A stretch of 64,000 nucleotides of DNA from the NCBI RefSeq assembly GCF_002838835.1, contig NZ_NHPP01000004.1, positions 1 through 64,000 of the forward strand, given 5' to 3'. Both the position numbers and the translations under genes were made by a program. Numbering within the stretch: position 1 is the first letter of the stretch; each line of letters opens with the position of its first letter. The notes beneath the pieces were generated by a model, which saw only the letters and a list, made by a program, of their open reading frames with translations, had not been told where the DNA came from and did not search any database. Source of the stretch: Siphonobacter sp. SORGH_AS_0500 (lineage in GTDB: Bacteria; Bacteroidota; Bacteroidia; Cytophagales; Spirosomataceae). Shown piece after piece: positions 46,184 to 54,692 of the stretch.

Positions 46184-47215
46184 TTAAAATTCCAGTTTCA
46201 GGGAATCTTCTTCGCCTTCGGTTACCGTTTCAGGAGTTGCAACCACTTCAGTGGAAGCACCCTCTTCATCCCATAACAAACGAACGTTCTTGGCAATATA
46301 ATCGCCACGGTCATTTAAGGACAGAACGAATTCTACCTCATCTCCTTCCTGAAGCTCATTGAAATCAGTATCCACCAGGCTGGTGTAATGGAAGAACAGG
46401 TTATTGGGTGGATATTTAATAAAGCCGTATCCATTTTTAAGCGAGTAGATCGTGCTGGTCATTAACTCGCCCGTATGCTCAGCCAGACTATCTTCAGCAC
46501 CTTCCGCTTCCGTATTGGTACGTTCTGGACGTGAAGAGTTGTTCTGGGGAGGCGTTGGAGGCACTACGAACATATTGTTAATCAATGGATCATTGCGACG
46601 AACGCGATCTTCAATGATTTTCTCCATATCGGCGTGGAAAGTAACCTCGTCCAGTAAGTCCTGAGACGTACGCGTTACCATTTTCTGACCATCTTCCGTA
46701 GTGTATTCGAAGTCCCAGCTTAAAACCATTACTTTGGTTGCCAGCGAGTTTAATTTGCGAACCAGAGGCACGTAATCGCCATCTGAAGCAATCAGGACAA
46801 TAACATCAAATCGTTTGGATAAGGCTTTCTCGTAAGCTTCCAGAGCCAGCCAGACATCAATTCCTTTTTCGTAACGATTGCCAAAGGAGCTACGAATGGG
46901 AAGGTAATGCGTCGTAACGCCTTCAGCCATGAGTAAATCGTCAAAAACCCGGTCGTAGAAAAGCATATTTCCCCGCTGACTGGCTTCCTGTGCATTCAAA
47001 CGGCCCCGGAAATAATGAGAGTCAACAATCTGGCAGAAACGTATATCAGAGCTTAATTCGTCCGCAACCTGATTTCTTATAAAATTATGTAAGCCTGAAA
47101 CGCTTATGCGACTTTTACGGGTATGAAAATAGTTGTAATAATTGCTGACGTGTAAAAAGTAGTTTCCGTCATAAAAAACTCCAATTCTTGTAAGAGCTAA
47201 TGGATCGTTGGCCAT
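46184..47215 (-). CDS. NYN (LabA/PIN-like) domain plus cold-shock-like domain protein
   Basis: 343 aa. N-terminal NYN domain of the PIN-like nuclease fold: IGVFYDGNYFLHV, EKGIDVWLALEAYEKAL and IASDGDYVPLVRKL carry the conserved acidic residues. A linker rich in Pro/Asn/Glu follows. Residues about 255-315 form a cold-shock domain (KNGYGFIKYPPNNLFFHYTS, with RNP-like GYGFI and LFFHY). The tail is acidic. The combination suggests RNA binding plus cleavage (inference). Confidence 0.85.
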   Translation of the reverse strand: MANDPLALTRIGVFYDGNYFLHVSNYYNYFHTRKSRISVSGLHNFIRNQVADELSSDIRFCQIVDSHYFRGRLNAQEASQRGNMLFYDRVFDDLLMAEGVTTHYLPIRSSFGNRYEKGIDVWLALEAYEKALSKRFDVIVLIASDGDYVPLVRKLNSLATKVMVLSWDFEYTTEDGQKMVTRTSQDLLDEVTFHADMEKIIEDRVRRNDPLINNMFVVPPTPPQNNSSRPERTNTEAEGAEDSLAEHTGELMTSTIYSLKNGYGFIKYPPNNLFFHYTSLVDTDFNELQEGDEVEFVLSLNDRGDYIAKNVRLLWDEEGASTEVVATPETVTEGEEDSLKLEF

Positions 47216-47416
47216 TTGATAAATTATGTTTTATAGTTACTTATAATTTATTCAATAGAAATAATTCCTTTAAAAAGGCAAGTTATACTTGGGGTAGGAT
47301 ATCTTAATAAATCTAGATGTGCAGGTATAAGTACTCAATTTTAAACGGAGTGTTAACTCCCAATAACTAATCTAATAAATAGAGCTCATTTCCAGTGAAT
47401 TCACAAATTTACAAAC
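47216..47416. other. Intergenic region, no feature
   Basis: About 200 nt of AT-rich sequence between two minus-strand genes; no gene or clear hairpin seen. Confidence 0.4.
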
Positions 47417-48019
47417 TCATTGCCTTTCTTGCAAATGCATTAGGTCATGTTCAGTATCAATATCAATAAGTCCTCTTAAAAAAGTTACTTTTTTCACTGC
47501 CAACTGCCTTTGTTTTACATATCGTTTAACTCCCGAATCACCTTTTAACTGTACTAAAGACTCAAAGTAAGCAGCACCAATGAGTAAAGGAACGCCCCAG
47601 TCGGAACCATAGTCAGAAACTACTACGCAGCCGGAATCGTTTACTTCTAAGTAAGTCAGAATAAATTGCTCTAGTAAGGAGGTATCCACAAAAGGCTGAT
47701 CCGTTAAGGCAAAAAGAATAGCATCGGCCTGCTGTTGAATGGCATATTGGGTGGCTACACGTACGGAAGAAGCCATTCCTTCCGACCAGTCAGGATTAAT
47801 CAGGATCTGCAAAGGGAGGGAATGGAGGGCTTCAGCAACGGCTTCAGCATACGCTCCAACGACAACGCAATGCTCAAGGGTAACGTTCGGATCAGAAATG
47901 GCTAAGGCTTCTTCCGCGACGTACCGGATCAGAGGTTTTCCCTGCCATTGTACCAATTGTTTGGGTCGTCCAAGCCGGCTTGAATTTCCTGCTGCAAGAA
48001 TAGCTACCTGGATTTTCAT
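47417..48019 (-). CDS. MobA-like nucleotidyltransferase family protein
   Basis: 200 aa. The signature nucleotide-binding motif is ILAAGNSSRLGRPKQLVQWQGKPL at the N-terminus (only part quoted in the call), followed by VGAYAEAVAEAL, SSVRVATQYA and FALTDQPFVDTSLLEQF. This is the NTP_transf_3 type seen in molybdenum cofactor cytidylyltransferases (MocA/MobA-like). No other Moco gene is in the window, so the substrate is uncertain. Ends 3 nt before truA. Confidence 0.85.
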   Translation of the reverse strand: MKIQVAILAAGNSSRLGRPKQLVQWQGKPLIRYVAEEALAISDPNVTLEHCVVVGAYAEAVAEALHSLPLQILINPDWSEGMASSVRVATQYAIQQQADAILFALTDQPFVDTSLLEQFILTYLEVNDSGCVVVSDYGSDWGVPLLIGAAYFESLVQLKGDSGVKRYVKQRQLAVKKVTFLRGLIDIDTEHDLMHLQERQ

Positions 48020-48022
48020 CGT

Positions 48023-48802
48023 TTATAGCTCAATAGCTACGGTTTCTGTGGGTGGATCGAAGGCATTAATCGGGTAGGTGACTTCAACCAGAAATAACCC
48101 ATCCGGTGGAACGGCCCGCCCGGCTCGTTTACGATCTTTGGCTAGTATAATTTCATTTACTTCTTCAACGGAAATCCGTCCACGGCCTACATCCATGAGC
48201 GTTCCCACCAGAGCTCTTACCATGCCCCGAAGAAAACGATCTGCTCGCACGTGAAAGATTAACTCGTGACCACGTTCTTCCCAGCGGGCTTCAGTAATGT
48301 CGCAGCGAAAGGTTTTTACCTGGGTATTAACCAAACTAAAGCTCTGAAAATCGCTGTGATTCAATAAGAACTGAGCGGCCTGATTCATGGCTTCCACATC
48401 TAACGGAAAGCTAAAGGGATAAACCATAAAAGGGCGGAAGGGGTTTTTTACTCTCGAAATTCGATACTCGTATTTGCGGGAAGTTGCAGTAAACCGGGCA
48501 TGAACATCCTGCCGAATCGGGAAGATGCGGTAGATGACAATGCCGGCGGGTGTCATGCGGTTAGACTTAAAGGCAATGAATTCCAGATCTTCCGTAATGG
48601 GTTCTGGCCAGTCAAAATGAGCGTATTGTTGTTCGGCGTGAACTCCCGTATCCGTGCGGCCAGAACCGATTAGATTTACCGGATTTTTTAATAAAATGGA
48701 GAGCGATTTTTCAAGGGCTTCCTGTACAGAAACAGCATTAGGCTGTTTTTGCCAGCCATTGAACGTAGACCCATTATACGCAAACGAAATCATGTACCTC
48801 AT
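48023..48802 (-). CDS. truA: tRNA pseudouridine(38-40) synthase TruA
   Basis: 259 aa from ATG 48802 (MRYMISFAYNGSTFNGWQ). The frame has an upstream Met at 48817, but a -7 box at 48807-48814 would then be inside the gene, so 48802 is preferred. The catalytic aspartate is in GSGRTDTGVHAEQQ; the second signature is FLRGMVRALVGTLMDVGRG. Makes pseudouridines in the anticodon arm of tRNAs. The downstream MobA-like gene begins 3 nt later, suggesting cotranscription. Confidence 0.94.
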   Translation of the reverse strand: MRYMISFAYNGSTFNGWQKQPNAVSVQEALEKSLSILLKNPVNLIGSGRTDTGVHAEQQYAHFDWPEPITEDLEFIAFKSNRMTPAGIVIYRIFPIRQDVHARFTATSRKYEYRISRVKNPFRPFMVYPFSFPLDVEAMNQAAQFLLNHSDFQSFSLVNTQVKTFRCDITEARWEERGHELIFHVRADRFLRGMVRALVGTLMDVGRGRISVEEVNEIILAKDRKRAGRAVPPDGLFLVEVTYPINAFDPPTETVAIEL

Positions 48803-48806
48803 CTTG

Positions 48807-48814
48807 CAAAGGTA
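48807..48814 (-). promoter_or_regulatory. Candidate -7 box TACCTTTG for truA (leaderless?)
   Basis: TAnnTTTG consensus on the minus strand, ending 4 nt before the truA ATG. The transcript would begin at or close to the start codon. Confidence 0.5.
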
Positions 48815-48856
48815 CACGCAGAATGCCTGAATCGAAATGAGAGAATGTGGGAATGA

Positions 48857-49588
48857 CTACTTTTGCCCCAGGCGGGCTTTGTACTTGGAAAAATTGGCCT
48901 TGATTACCTGAATAATGTCGTATTCGGAAGACTGCAATACAAAGTCGTCGTCAATGGGAAATAAACGCATGAATTCCTTCAGATCTTCGCCTTCCAGTTT
49001 AGTAATCTGATTTACTACCTGTTCGTTATACTTGAATTCAGCCAATTTGTGTTTGCGGTCCTGTTGCTGGTAAACGGCTAGTTTACGTTTAGTTTTGGCT
49101 TCTTTGCTGAATAATTCATAGAGCAGGGAAATGGGGGAGGTGGCCATACCCAACATCTGATCCGTACTCATGTTCTTTTTGGCAAGGGGCTCTTTCAGAG
49201 CTTTTTCGATCTCGTATTTAATTTCAGCCTCCGACTTAGCCGTTACCCGCACTTCATTCAGCGTAGTACCATCACCCTGAAAGACATATTGCTTTACCCG
49301 AACCGTAAAATCATCGTGCGTAGAATCAACGGTAATCGTAGCATCGTCACAGCCATTACAGGTAATGCGAAGGTTATCACCGGGCCGGGCCATAACCAGG
49401 AACGTACCTGATTTATTCGTGCGGGTTACATCCTGCGTCCGCATGTTCCGTACCGAAGCCAGGTTGATAGGCTTATTGGTCGAATCGCTTAGGGCAATAC
49501 CCGTAATGTAACGATCCTGAGCTAAACCTTTAAAATTTAGACTAAGCCCGAAAAAAATCAGTATAAATGCAGTGAGTTTATAGATCAT
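48857..49588 (-). CDS. Carboxypeptidase-regulatory-like domain protein, exported
   Basis: 243 aa. Signal peptide (LTAFILIFFGLSLNFKGLAQ) followed by a carboxypeptidase-D-regulatory-like beta sandwich (YITGIALSDSTNKPINLASV, TNKSGTFLVMARPGDNLRI), then a helical region with a polar C-terminus. Such domains occur in Bacteroidota surface proteins; no catalytic domain is present. Function unknown, probably periplasmic or surface. Confidence 0.78.
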   Translation of the reverse strand: MIYKLTAFILIFFGLSLNFKGLAQDRYITGIALSDSTNKPINLASVRNMRTQDVTRTNKSGTFLVMARPGDNLRITCNGCDDATITVDSTHDDFTVRVKQYVFQGDGTTLNEVRVTAKSEAEIKYEIEKALKEPLAKKNMSTDQMLGMATSPISLLYELFSKEAKTKRKLAVYQQQDRKHKLAEFKYNEQVVNQITKLEGEDLKEFMRLFPIDDDFVLQSSEYDIIQVIKANFSKYKARLGQK

Positions 49589-49666
49589 TGGAAAAACAAT
49601 TCTTTCGTAAAACTAAGGTTTTCCGAGAAAATTGTACAGCAATTAATGACTTAAGGTATATTAACA

Positions 49667-49700
49667 AATCAGGTGACGGTTTATAATCCGCCACCTGATT
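49667..49700 (-). terminator. Terminator after the DUF4136 gene
   Basis: AATCAGGTGACGG/CCGCCACCTGATT stem (one mismatch) with an 8-nt loop, 13 nt past the DUF4136 stop on the minus strand. Confidence 0.6.
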
Positions 49701-49712
49701 CATTATTGCATT

Positions 49713-50300
49713 CTATTCTCCTGATTTTTCTTCAGGCACCTTATCAATAATTCTGCTCACTTCCCGCTCCAACTGCCGGGAGATTTGAGTAGGGTTATCA
49801 ACAGCTTTTTCAACGGAACCCCGCCAGACTAATTTTTGAGTTTTGGCATCTACAATATCCACCACTACCGTTCCTGCGTCGTATTTTTCCTGACGGTAGC
49901 GGGGACCGCCGCCCCAGCCATACCAGGCAGGGCCCCAACCTTGCCAGCCCCAACGTCCCCAACCCATGTAAGGGCCGTACATCGGACTGGGATCCGAGAC
50001 GGTGCGTTCCCGCTGTTCAACGAAAAAGTGATAGCCAATCAGCATATCCGGGTTACTGGTATTTTCTTTATACCCTTTTTCATTAAGCGTATTAACGACT
50101 GCGGCTTCCAGATTCTGAGTGGCAATTTCATTGTAATAAGCGGGGTTTTTTCCTGCCTGTACGTCAGAGTCCATCCAGGCAAAGGTTCTGTAACGACTAA
50201 AGTCCGCTTTTCTACTTTTATCAACGTTGACCGAAGAACAGGCTGATCCAATCCAGATCAGGCTGACTAGTGCGAAGAGATTTATTAATGGAGTTTTCAT
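49713..50300 (-). CDS. DUF4136 lipoprotein
   Basis: 195 aa. Lipoprotein signal with the lipobox in LIWIGSACSSV. DUF4136 features are FSRYRTFAWMDSDVQAGK, NEKGYKENTSNPDMLIGYHF and VVVDIVDAKTQKLVWRGSVE. A Gly/Trp/Tyr-rich stretch (MYGPYMGWGRWGWQG) is in the middle. Envelope lipoprotein of unknown role. Confidence 0.88.
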   Translation of the reverse strand: MKTPLINLFALVSLIWIGSACSSVNVDKSRKADFSRYRTFAWMDSDVQAGKNPAYYNEIATQNLEAAVVNTLNEKGYKENTSNPDMLIGYHFFVEQRERTVSDPSPMYGPYMGWGRWGWQGWGPAWYGWGGGPRYRQEKYDAGTVVVDIVDAKTQKLVWRGSVEKAVDNPTQISRQLEREVSRIIDKVPEEKSGE

Positions 50301-50356
50301 GGTTTATAGCATAGTGTAGCTATAACCTTTAAAAAACGGTGCCATATGCGACAAAA

Positions 50357-50391
50357 GAAAAGCCCTGCTTCCGTACGGAAGCAGGGCTTTT
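50357..50391 (-). terminator. Terminator of the cold shock gene
   Basis: Perfect palindrome with a 16-bp stem (AAAAGCCCTGCTTCCG and its complement) and a minimal TA tip, about 20 nt past the csp stop. T4 tail on both strands. Confidence 0.85.
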
Positions 50392-50411
50392 CCTGAGCAC
50401 GCTCAGAAAAA

Positions 50412-50606
50412 TTAGATTTTCTTAACGTTAACGGCGTTCAAGCCACGTTTGCCTTCGATTGTATCGAAAGACACACGGTCATCCTGACGAATGGTAGCTG
50501 AACTCAGACCCGTCGCGTGCACGAAAATATCTTGCCCGGAAGCGTCATCAAGAATAAAGCCAAAACCTTTCGTTTCGTTGAAAAATTTTACAGTGCCTGT
50601 TTGCAT
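50412..50606 (-). CDS. csp: Cold shock protein (CspA family)
   Basis: 64 aa from ATG 50606 (MQTGTVKFFNETKGFGFILD). The reading frame is open 18 codons further upstream but through an AT-rich leader typical of csp genes. RNP1 KGFGFI and RNP2 DIFVH are present. A single-domain RNA chaperone. The long AT-rich region upstream to 50820 likely holds its promoter and regulatory leader. Confidence 0.93.
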   Translation of the reverse strand: MQTGTVKFFNETKGFGFILDDASGQDIFVHATGLSSATIRQDDRVSFDTIEGKRGLNAVNVKKI

Positions 50607-50870
50607 TGTGAACAAAAAAATAAATAAAACAAAAATCTCCTGTACGTCAGGAGTCAACAAAGGTAATCGGATTCTTTAGAGTTTTTCAATACAAAGTACG
50701 TATATCGAAAAAAAAATGTGTAAAATATAGCCTGCGGCAAAAAATTAGTAGTTTTTCAGGTAATATTTTCACTGATTTAAGATTATTAAACAGTTTTTAA
50801 TAATTGCAAGTACTTTTTAAATGCTTTTTAATGCAGTACTTCGAACCAGATCCATTAGATGATAATCCAA
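50607..50870. other. AT-rich leader region upstream of csp
   Basis: 264 nt with no gene. Rich in A/T runs (A9 near 50710). In csp families such 5' regions fold as cold-responsive leaders; no specific structure was verified here. Confidence 0.35.
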
Positions 50871-50902
50871 GCGGGACTGTTTATCTACGTAAACAGTCCC
50901 GC
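50871..50902 (-). terminator. Terminator of the OMP_b-brl receptor gene
   Basis: A 13-bp perfect stem GCGGGACTGTTTA/TAAACAGTCCCGC with a 6-nt loop, 20 nt past the receptor stop on the minus strand. Confidence 0.7.
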
Positions 50903-50921
50903 TTCACTGGAGATTCAATCC

Positions 50922-53492
50922 CTACCGGGGTCGCCCGCCGGGGGCTGTGCTACCTCCTGCTGGAGCACCGCCCTGCATGCCGTCACCACCGCTCTTCACG
51001 TCATCGTTGTTAACCGATTTACCTTTCTTACGCGGAGCCTGAGCAGTCATTTTGCCAATTTTATAGGAGAACGTTAGGCGAACACCCCGCATAAAGAGGT
51101 GGATGTCAGACACCTGGGTAAACTGGGAATTGGAAAGGTTGGTATGAATGTTAAAGCTTTTGGTAAGGAAGTTTTCTCCAGCCAGACCAATGCTCCCTTT
51201 CTTATTTTTAAAGTCTTTCTTCACACCCGCCGAGTAGAAGGCAAATCCGCCCCGGCGACCCTGTAACTGTACCTGAGAACCCTGAATGAAGGCAAAACCC
51301 TGAGCTCCCCAGCCGTTTTTAAACTGAATCTGGGAATTAAATCCACCCCCAATGTTTAGACCGGAATTCTCAACGAATTCAGATTTACCGCCGCTAATAG
51401 GAGCCATCCCACGCAGGTTATTGTAAATGATATTTGAGAAAATACCAATGTTCCATTTAGAGGTAATGGCAAGGTTACCGAAGAGATTCGTGCCCACGGC
51501 CCGCTCGCTACCAATGTTCTGGTAGGTGGTCAGCACGCCACCGGCCAGCGTATCATTCGCTTGGACTACCTGAGTGATGGTTCCATTGGTAATCCGTCCA
51601 AAGAAGGCTGCATTCAGATAGAACTTCTTGAAGTTCTTGCTATAACCTAACTCTGCGTTATCCGTCAGTTCAGGACGAAGCGAAGGATCCCCGATCATGA
51701 TGTTCTGGGGGTTAGCCGCGTTAATGTTGGGGTTCAATTGCTGAATTCCGGGACGTTGCAGACGACGGTTATATCCCACTTTCCAGGTAGCTCCCTTGAT
51801 GTTTTTCGAGATGTTTACACTGGGAACCAGGTTTCCGTAATTAGGAATCTCAATGTTACCTCCTTCACGCGTGCTGGCTTCAATAGTGGTGTATTCGTAA
51901 CGAGTACCGGCTTTGATGGTGTACTTGTTTTTGGTGGTAAGTGTGTAAGAGGTATACGCTCCGACTACGTTCTGGTTGTAATCCAGGGCTCCAGAAGGTT
52001 GCTTAGGGCTCTGAGTAAGGGGATTGTTCCCATTACCAAATAAATACTGATAATCACTGTTTACCGTCCGCATGATGCCTTTGCCACCAAATTCAATCAT
52101 CTGATTTTTCTTGATTGGTGTCTGGTAATCCGTCTGAATGGTAAATTCCTGATTCAGGTTGTGGTTAATATTTTTCTGCCGAAACAAGAGCTCATTTGTG
52201 CCAGTACGATCATTAGAGATGAAATCGTTGGTTAAATCATTTCGGCTGTATTGCGTGGAAACGCTCCATTCCTGCTGTGGTTTTTTGTACGTATGAAGGT
52301 AATCTACGTTTACGTCAACCGTTCCAGAAAGGTTTTTAGTATCAACATCCCGATAAACCGTTGAATTAATAAGATTATTGATATACGAATCCGTTTTGTA
52401 ATCCAGAGCATTGAGCATGTTCCGGGCACCGTACCGAACCCCGGCAGTGATCGACTGATTCTGAGCAAGATCATAATCAAAACCCAGGTTATAATTCCCG
52501 AAAAGGCCCGAGTTTACACCTGAAAAATCCTGATAGGTACGAGTAGTTGAGCCGTTTGATTCAAAATTCGTCTGATCGGTGAAGCCTTTCAGCTTTACAT
52601 TGTAGTTGGCCCGACCGAAACCGCCGAGGGTAATACCCATTTTACCTTTGCGATAATTTCCGTTCAGTGACAAGTTCGAACCCCGGTTTCCTACGCCTGA
52701 ATCTATTGTCAGGTTTAAGCCCTGAAGGCTGTTCTTCTTGGTGATGATGTTGATAATCCCGCCGGAACCTTCGGCATCGTATTTGGCGGAGGGAGAGGTA
52801 ATCACTTCAACCGTTTTAATCATATCGGCTGGAATTTGTTTCAAAGCATCCGCAACGCTGCTGGCTACGATTGTACTGGGTTTATTATTAATTAAAACCC
52901 GCACATTCTGATTCCCACGTAAGGAAAGGTTCCCCTGCAAATCGACGGATAGCATCGGAACTTTACGCAGCACGTCAGAAGCATCGCCTCCTTTAGCCAT
53001 GATGTCTTTTTCAGCATTGTAAACCAGACGATCCACCTTCTCTTCGATTAAATCCTTCTGTCCGGTTACGGTTACTTCGTCCAGCGTTTTGGTTTTTGAA
53101 TTAACCTTAATTACGCCCAGATCAATATCCTGACCTTTTTCGACTTTAATGTTATCAATGGTTTTGTTTTCATACCCAATGAAAGTGACCAGGATTTTAT
53201 ATTCGCCCACGGCCACGCGACTAAGGGTAAATTTGCCTTTATCATCTGCAACGGTACCATCAACGGGCTTGTTGGTAGCTTTGTTATACAAGGCGATGTT
53301 CGCAAACTCTACGGCTTTCGTGACCGAAGAATCCACCACAAAACCAGTGATTTTCGAATTGCCTTTGGGTGTATTATCGTCGGCTGTTCCGGGAAGGGCT
53401 TTCCGCTGAGGAGTAGCTCCGCCCATAGGAAACTGAGCCTGAGCCGTTTGTATAAGCAGACAACAACTAAAAAGGAGTAGTAATTTTTTCAT
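50922..53492 (-). CDS. TonB-dependent receptor-type outer membrane beta-barrel protein
   Basis: 856 aa. Signal peptide (LLLLFSCCLLIQTAQAQ), carboxypeptidase-regulatory-like domain (ITGFVVDSSVTKAVEFANIA to ILVTFIGYENKTIDNIKV), a plug-like domain (GDASDVLRKVPMLSVDLQGN) and an OMP_b-brl_3 barrel to the end. It ends, unusually, in a Gly-rich tail (GGDGMQGGAPAGGSTAPGG) after the last predicted strand (VRLTFSYKIGKM), instead of the usual terminal aromatic residue. Substrate unknown; no SusD-like partner is next to it. Confidence 0.88.
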   Translation of the reverse strand: MKKLLLLFSCCLLIQTAQAQFPMGGATPQRKALPGTADDNTPKGNSKITGFVVDSSVTKAVEFANIALYNKATNKPVDGTVADDKGKFTLSRVAVGEYKILVTFIGYENKTIDNIKVEKGQDIDLGVIKVNSKTKTLDEVTVTGQKDLIEEKVDRLVYNAEKDIMAKGGDASDVLRKVPMLSVDLQGNLSLRGNQNVRVLINNKPSTIVASSVADALKQIPADMIKTVEVITSPSAKYDAEGSGGIINIITKKNSLQGLNLTIDSGVGNRGSNLSLNGNYRKGKMGITLGGFGRANYNVKLKGFTDQTNFESNGSTTRTYQDFSGVNSGLFGNYNLGFDYDLAQNQSITAGVRYGARNMLNALDYKTDSYINNLINSTVYRDVDTKNLSGTVDVNVDYLHTYKKPQQEWSVSTQYSRNDLTNDFISNDRTGTNELLFRQKNINHNLNQEFTIQTDYQTPIKKNQMIEFGGKGIMRTVNSDYQYLFGNGNNPLTQSPKQPSGALDYNQNVVGAYTSYTLTTKNKYTIKAGTRYEYTTIEASTREGGNIEIPNYGNLVPSVNISKNIKGATWKVGYNRRLQRPGIQQLNPNINAANPQNIMIGDPSLRPELTDNAELGYSKNFKKFYLNAAFFGRITNGTITQVVQANDTLAGGVLTTYQNIGSERAVGTNLFGNLAITSKWNIGIFSNIIYNNLRGMAPISGGKSEFVENSGLNIGGGFNSQIQFKNGWGAQGFAFIQGSQVQLQGRRGGFAFYSAGVKKDFKNKKGSIGLAGENFLTKSFNIHTNLSNSQFTQVSDIHLFMRGVRLTFSYKIGKMTAQAPRKKGKSVNNDDVKSGGDGMQGGAPAGGSTAPGGRPR

Positions 53493-53680
53493 AAATAAGG
53501 GTGTTCAGTAGCTCGTGTTGATTAAGTGTACGTGGGTTGGAGACAGCCGGCAGGTGTGCCTTACTGATGCTTCAAAATTAAGGGGCTATTGAAGGTGCTA
53601 ACTTCGAAAATCGGAACAGAGGTAACAGGAATAGATGTGTGGCAATTTTAGCCGTGATGAGCGGAAACGAACGAATAATA
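53493..53680. other. Intergenic region, no gene
   Basis: About 190 nt between the receptor start and the terminator of the cupin gene; no gene recognised. Confidence 0.4.
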
Positions 53681-53710
53681 AAAATGCTCTGGCTTATCAG
53701 ACCAGAGCAT
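53681..53710 (-). terminator. Terminator downstream of the cupin gene
   Basis: ATGCTCTGG/CCAGAGCAT 9-bp stem with a 9-nt loop and T4 on the minus strand, about 90 nt past the cupin stop. Confidence 0.6.
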
Positions 53711-53796
53711 CGAGTATTCATGAGAAACGGGTTTCAGCCCCACAATCGACATTTACCAGCGTGGCAATGAAAATACAGTCGCCAGAAGTGAGTCGG

Positions 53797-54342
53797 TTAG
53801 ATACAGTATTTTCTAACTAAATCAGCTTCTAATCCCTTTTTTCGTCCGAGTCTTGCCAGTATTTTAACTAGTGGTGTGGTTACTAGACCGGCTATACCAG
53901 TTAGTCGCATGTCACTCATCACGGCACATATTCCCATATGGTAAATATTACTGGGAATATTGGCTTTGGTGTATAATCCGTCTTCAGCTAGGCCACACAG
54001 AATCCTTAACGTATTCTCCAAACCTGTAGAACCTGGGACGACCTTATTGGTAAAGGTAATTCGCTGGTCATTCTGATTAAAAAAGCGGTGGTTTTCGCCC
54101 ATTTTAACTAAATAAGATTCGCCGGGCTTTAGCATTACTTTCTTACCACCCTTAAGTTCCAGGCCCAGCTCACCGTCCACTGCCGTAAATAATTCACTAT
54201 AAGCTTTATGATAGTGCATAGGATTACCCCCACCAGGTTCCAGTGAGATTTCCAACTCAGAGTACGCACCGTCGGTTTCAATCGATGTTTTATTGAAAAC
54301 GATTGTCTCTTTTAAAGCCGGATTGTAGATGGTTTTTTTCAT
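53797..54342 (-). CDS. Cupin domain protein
   Basis: 181 aa from ATG 54342 (MKKTIYNPALKETIVFNKTS). The open frame to 54447 overlaps the crp remnant and is not used. Cupin motif 1 is PGGGNPMHYHKAYSELFTAVDGELGL and motif 2 is MLKPGESYLVKMGENHRFFN; histidines and a glutamate of the metal site are visible in them. The C-terminal 60 residues (VKILARLGRKKGLEADLVRKYC) form helices. Substrate unknown. Confidence 0.82.
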   Translation of the reverse strand: MKKTIYNPALKETIVFNKTSIETDGAYSELEISLEPGGGNPMHYHKAYSELFTAVDGELGLELKGGKKVMLKPGESYLVKMGENHRFFNQNDQRITFTNKVVPGSTGLENTLRILCGLAEDGLYTKANIPSNIYHMGICAVMSDMRLTGIAGLVTTPLVKILARLGRKKGLEADLVRKYCI

Positions 54343-54428
54343 GTATAGCGTAAAAAGGTGAGGATGAGTAGCAAAGCTACTAGTATCTGACTTTTTTGAG
54401 GTACATGGGATAGTAATAATCTTGTGTA

Positions 54429-54675
54429 CTAAGTCAGTTTGCGACAAGTGTAACGGTTAAAGGGAAGAATGATTTCTCCTTCCATGCAAAAACAGAAGGT
54501 TAACGGGTTTTTGCCCTGACTGGCCCGAACCACCCCTTTTCCCAGAAAATAAACCTGATATTTAAATGCGTTCGGCCCAATACAGGTGCTGAGTGATGAA
54601 AGGCTTAATTAGCTCCAGACTTTCGTGGGGTAGAGCAGAGACGGAACGAAGAATGGATGTTAAGCCAGGCAAAGA
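54429..54675 (-). pseudogene. Remnant of a Crp/Fnr-type cyclic-nucleotide-binding regulator
   Basis: Not an open frame, but both parts read as Crp family. Part 1 on the minus strand gives LTSILRSVSALPHESLELIK and PFITQHLYWAERI, then a stop. In the next frame it continues YQVYFLGKGVVRASQGKN, then CMEGEIILPFNRY, and stops at 54429. This is the cNMP-binding beta-barrel core with an internal deletion, without the DNA-binding domain. True decay, unlike the simple homopolymer breaks elsewhere. Confidence 0.45.
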
Positions 54676-54692
54676 AATGAGGTGAGTGAAAG

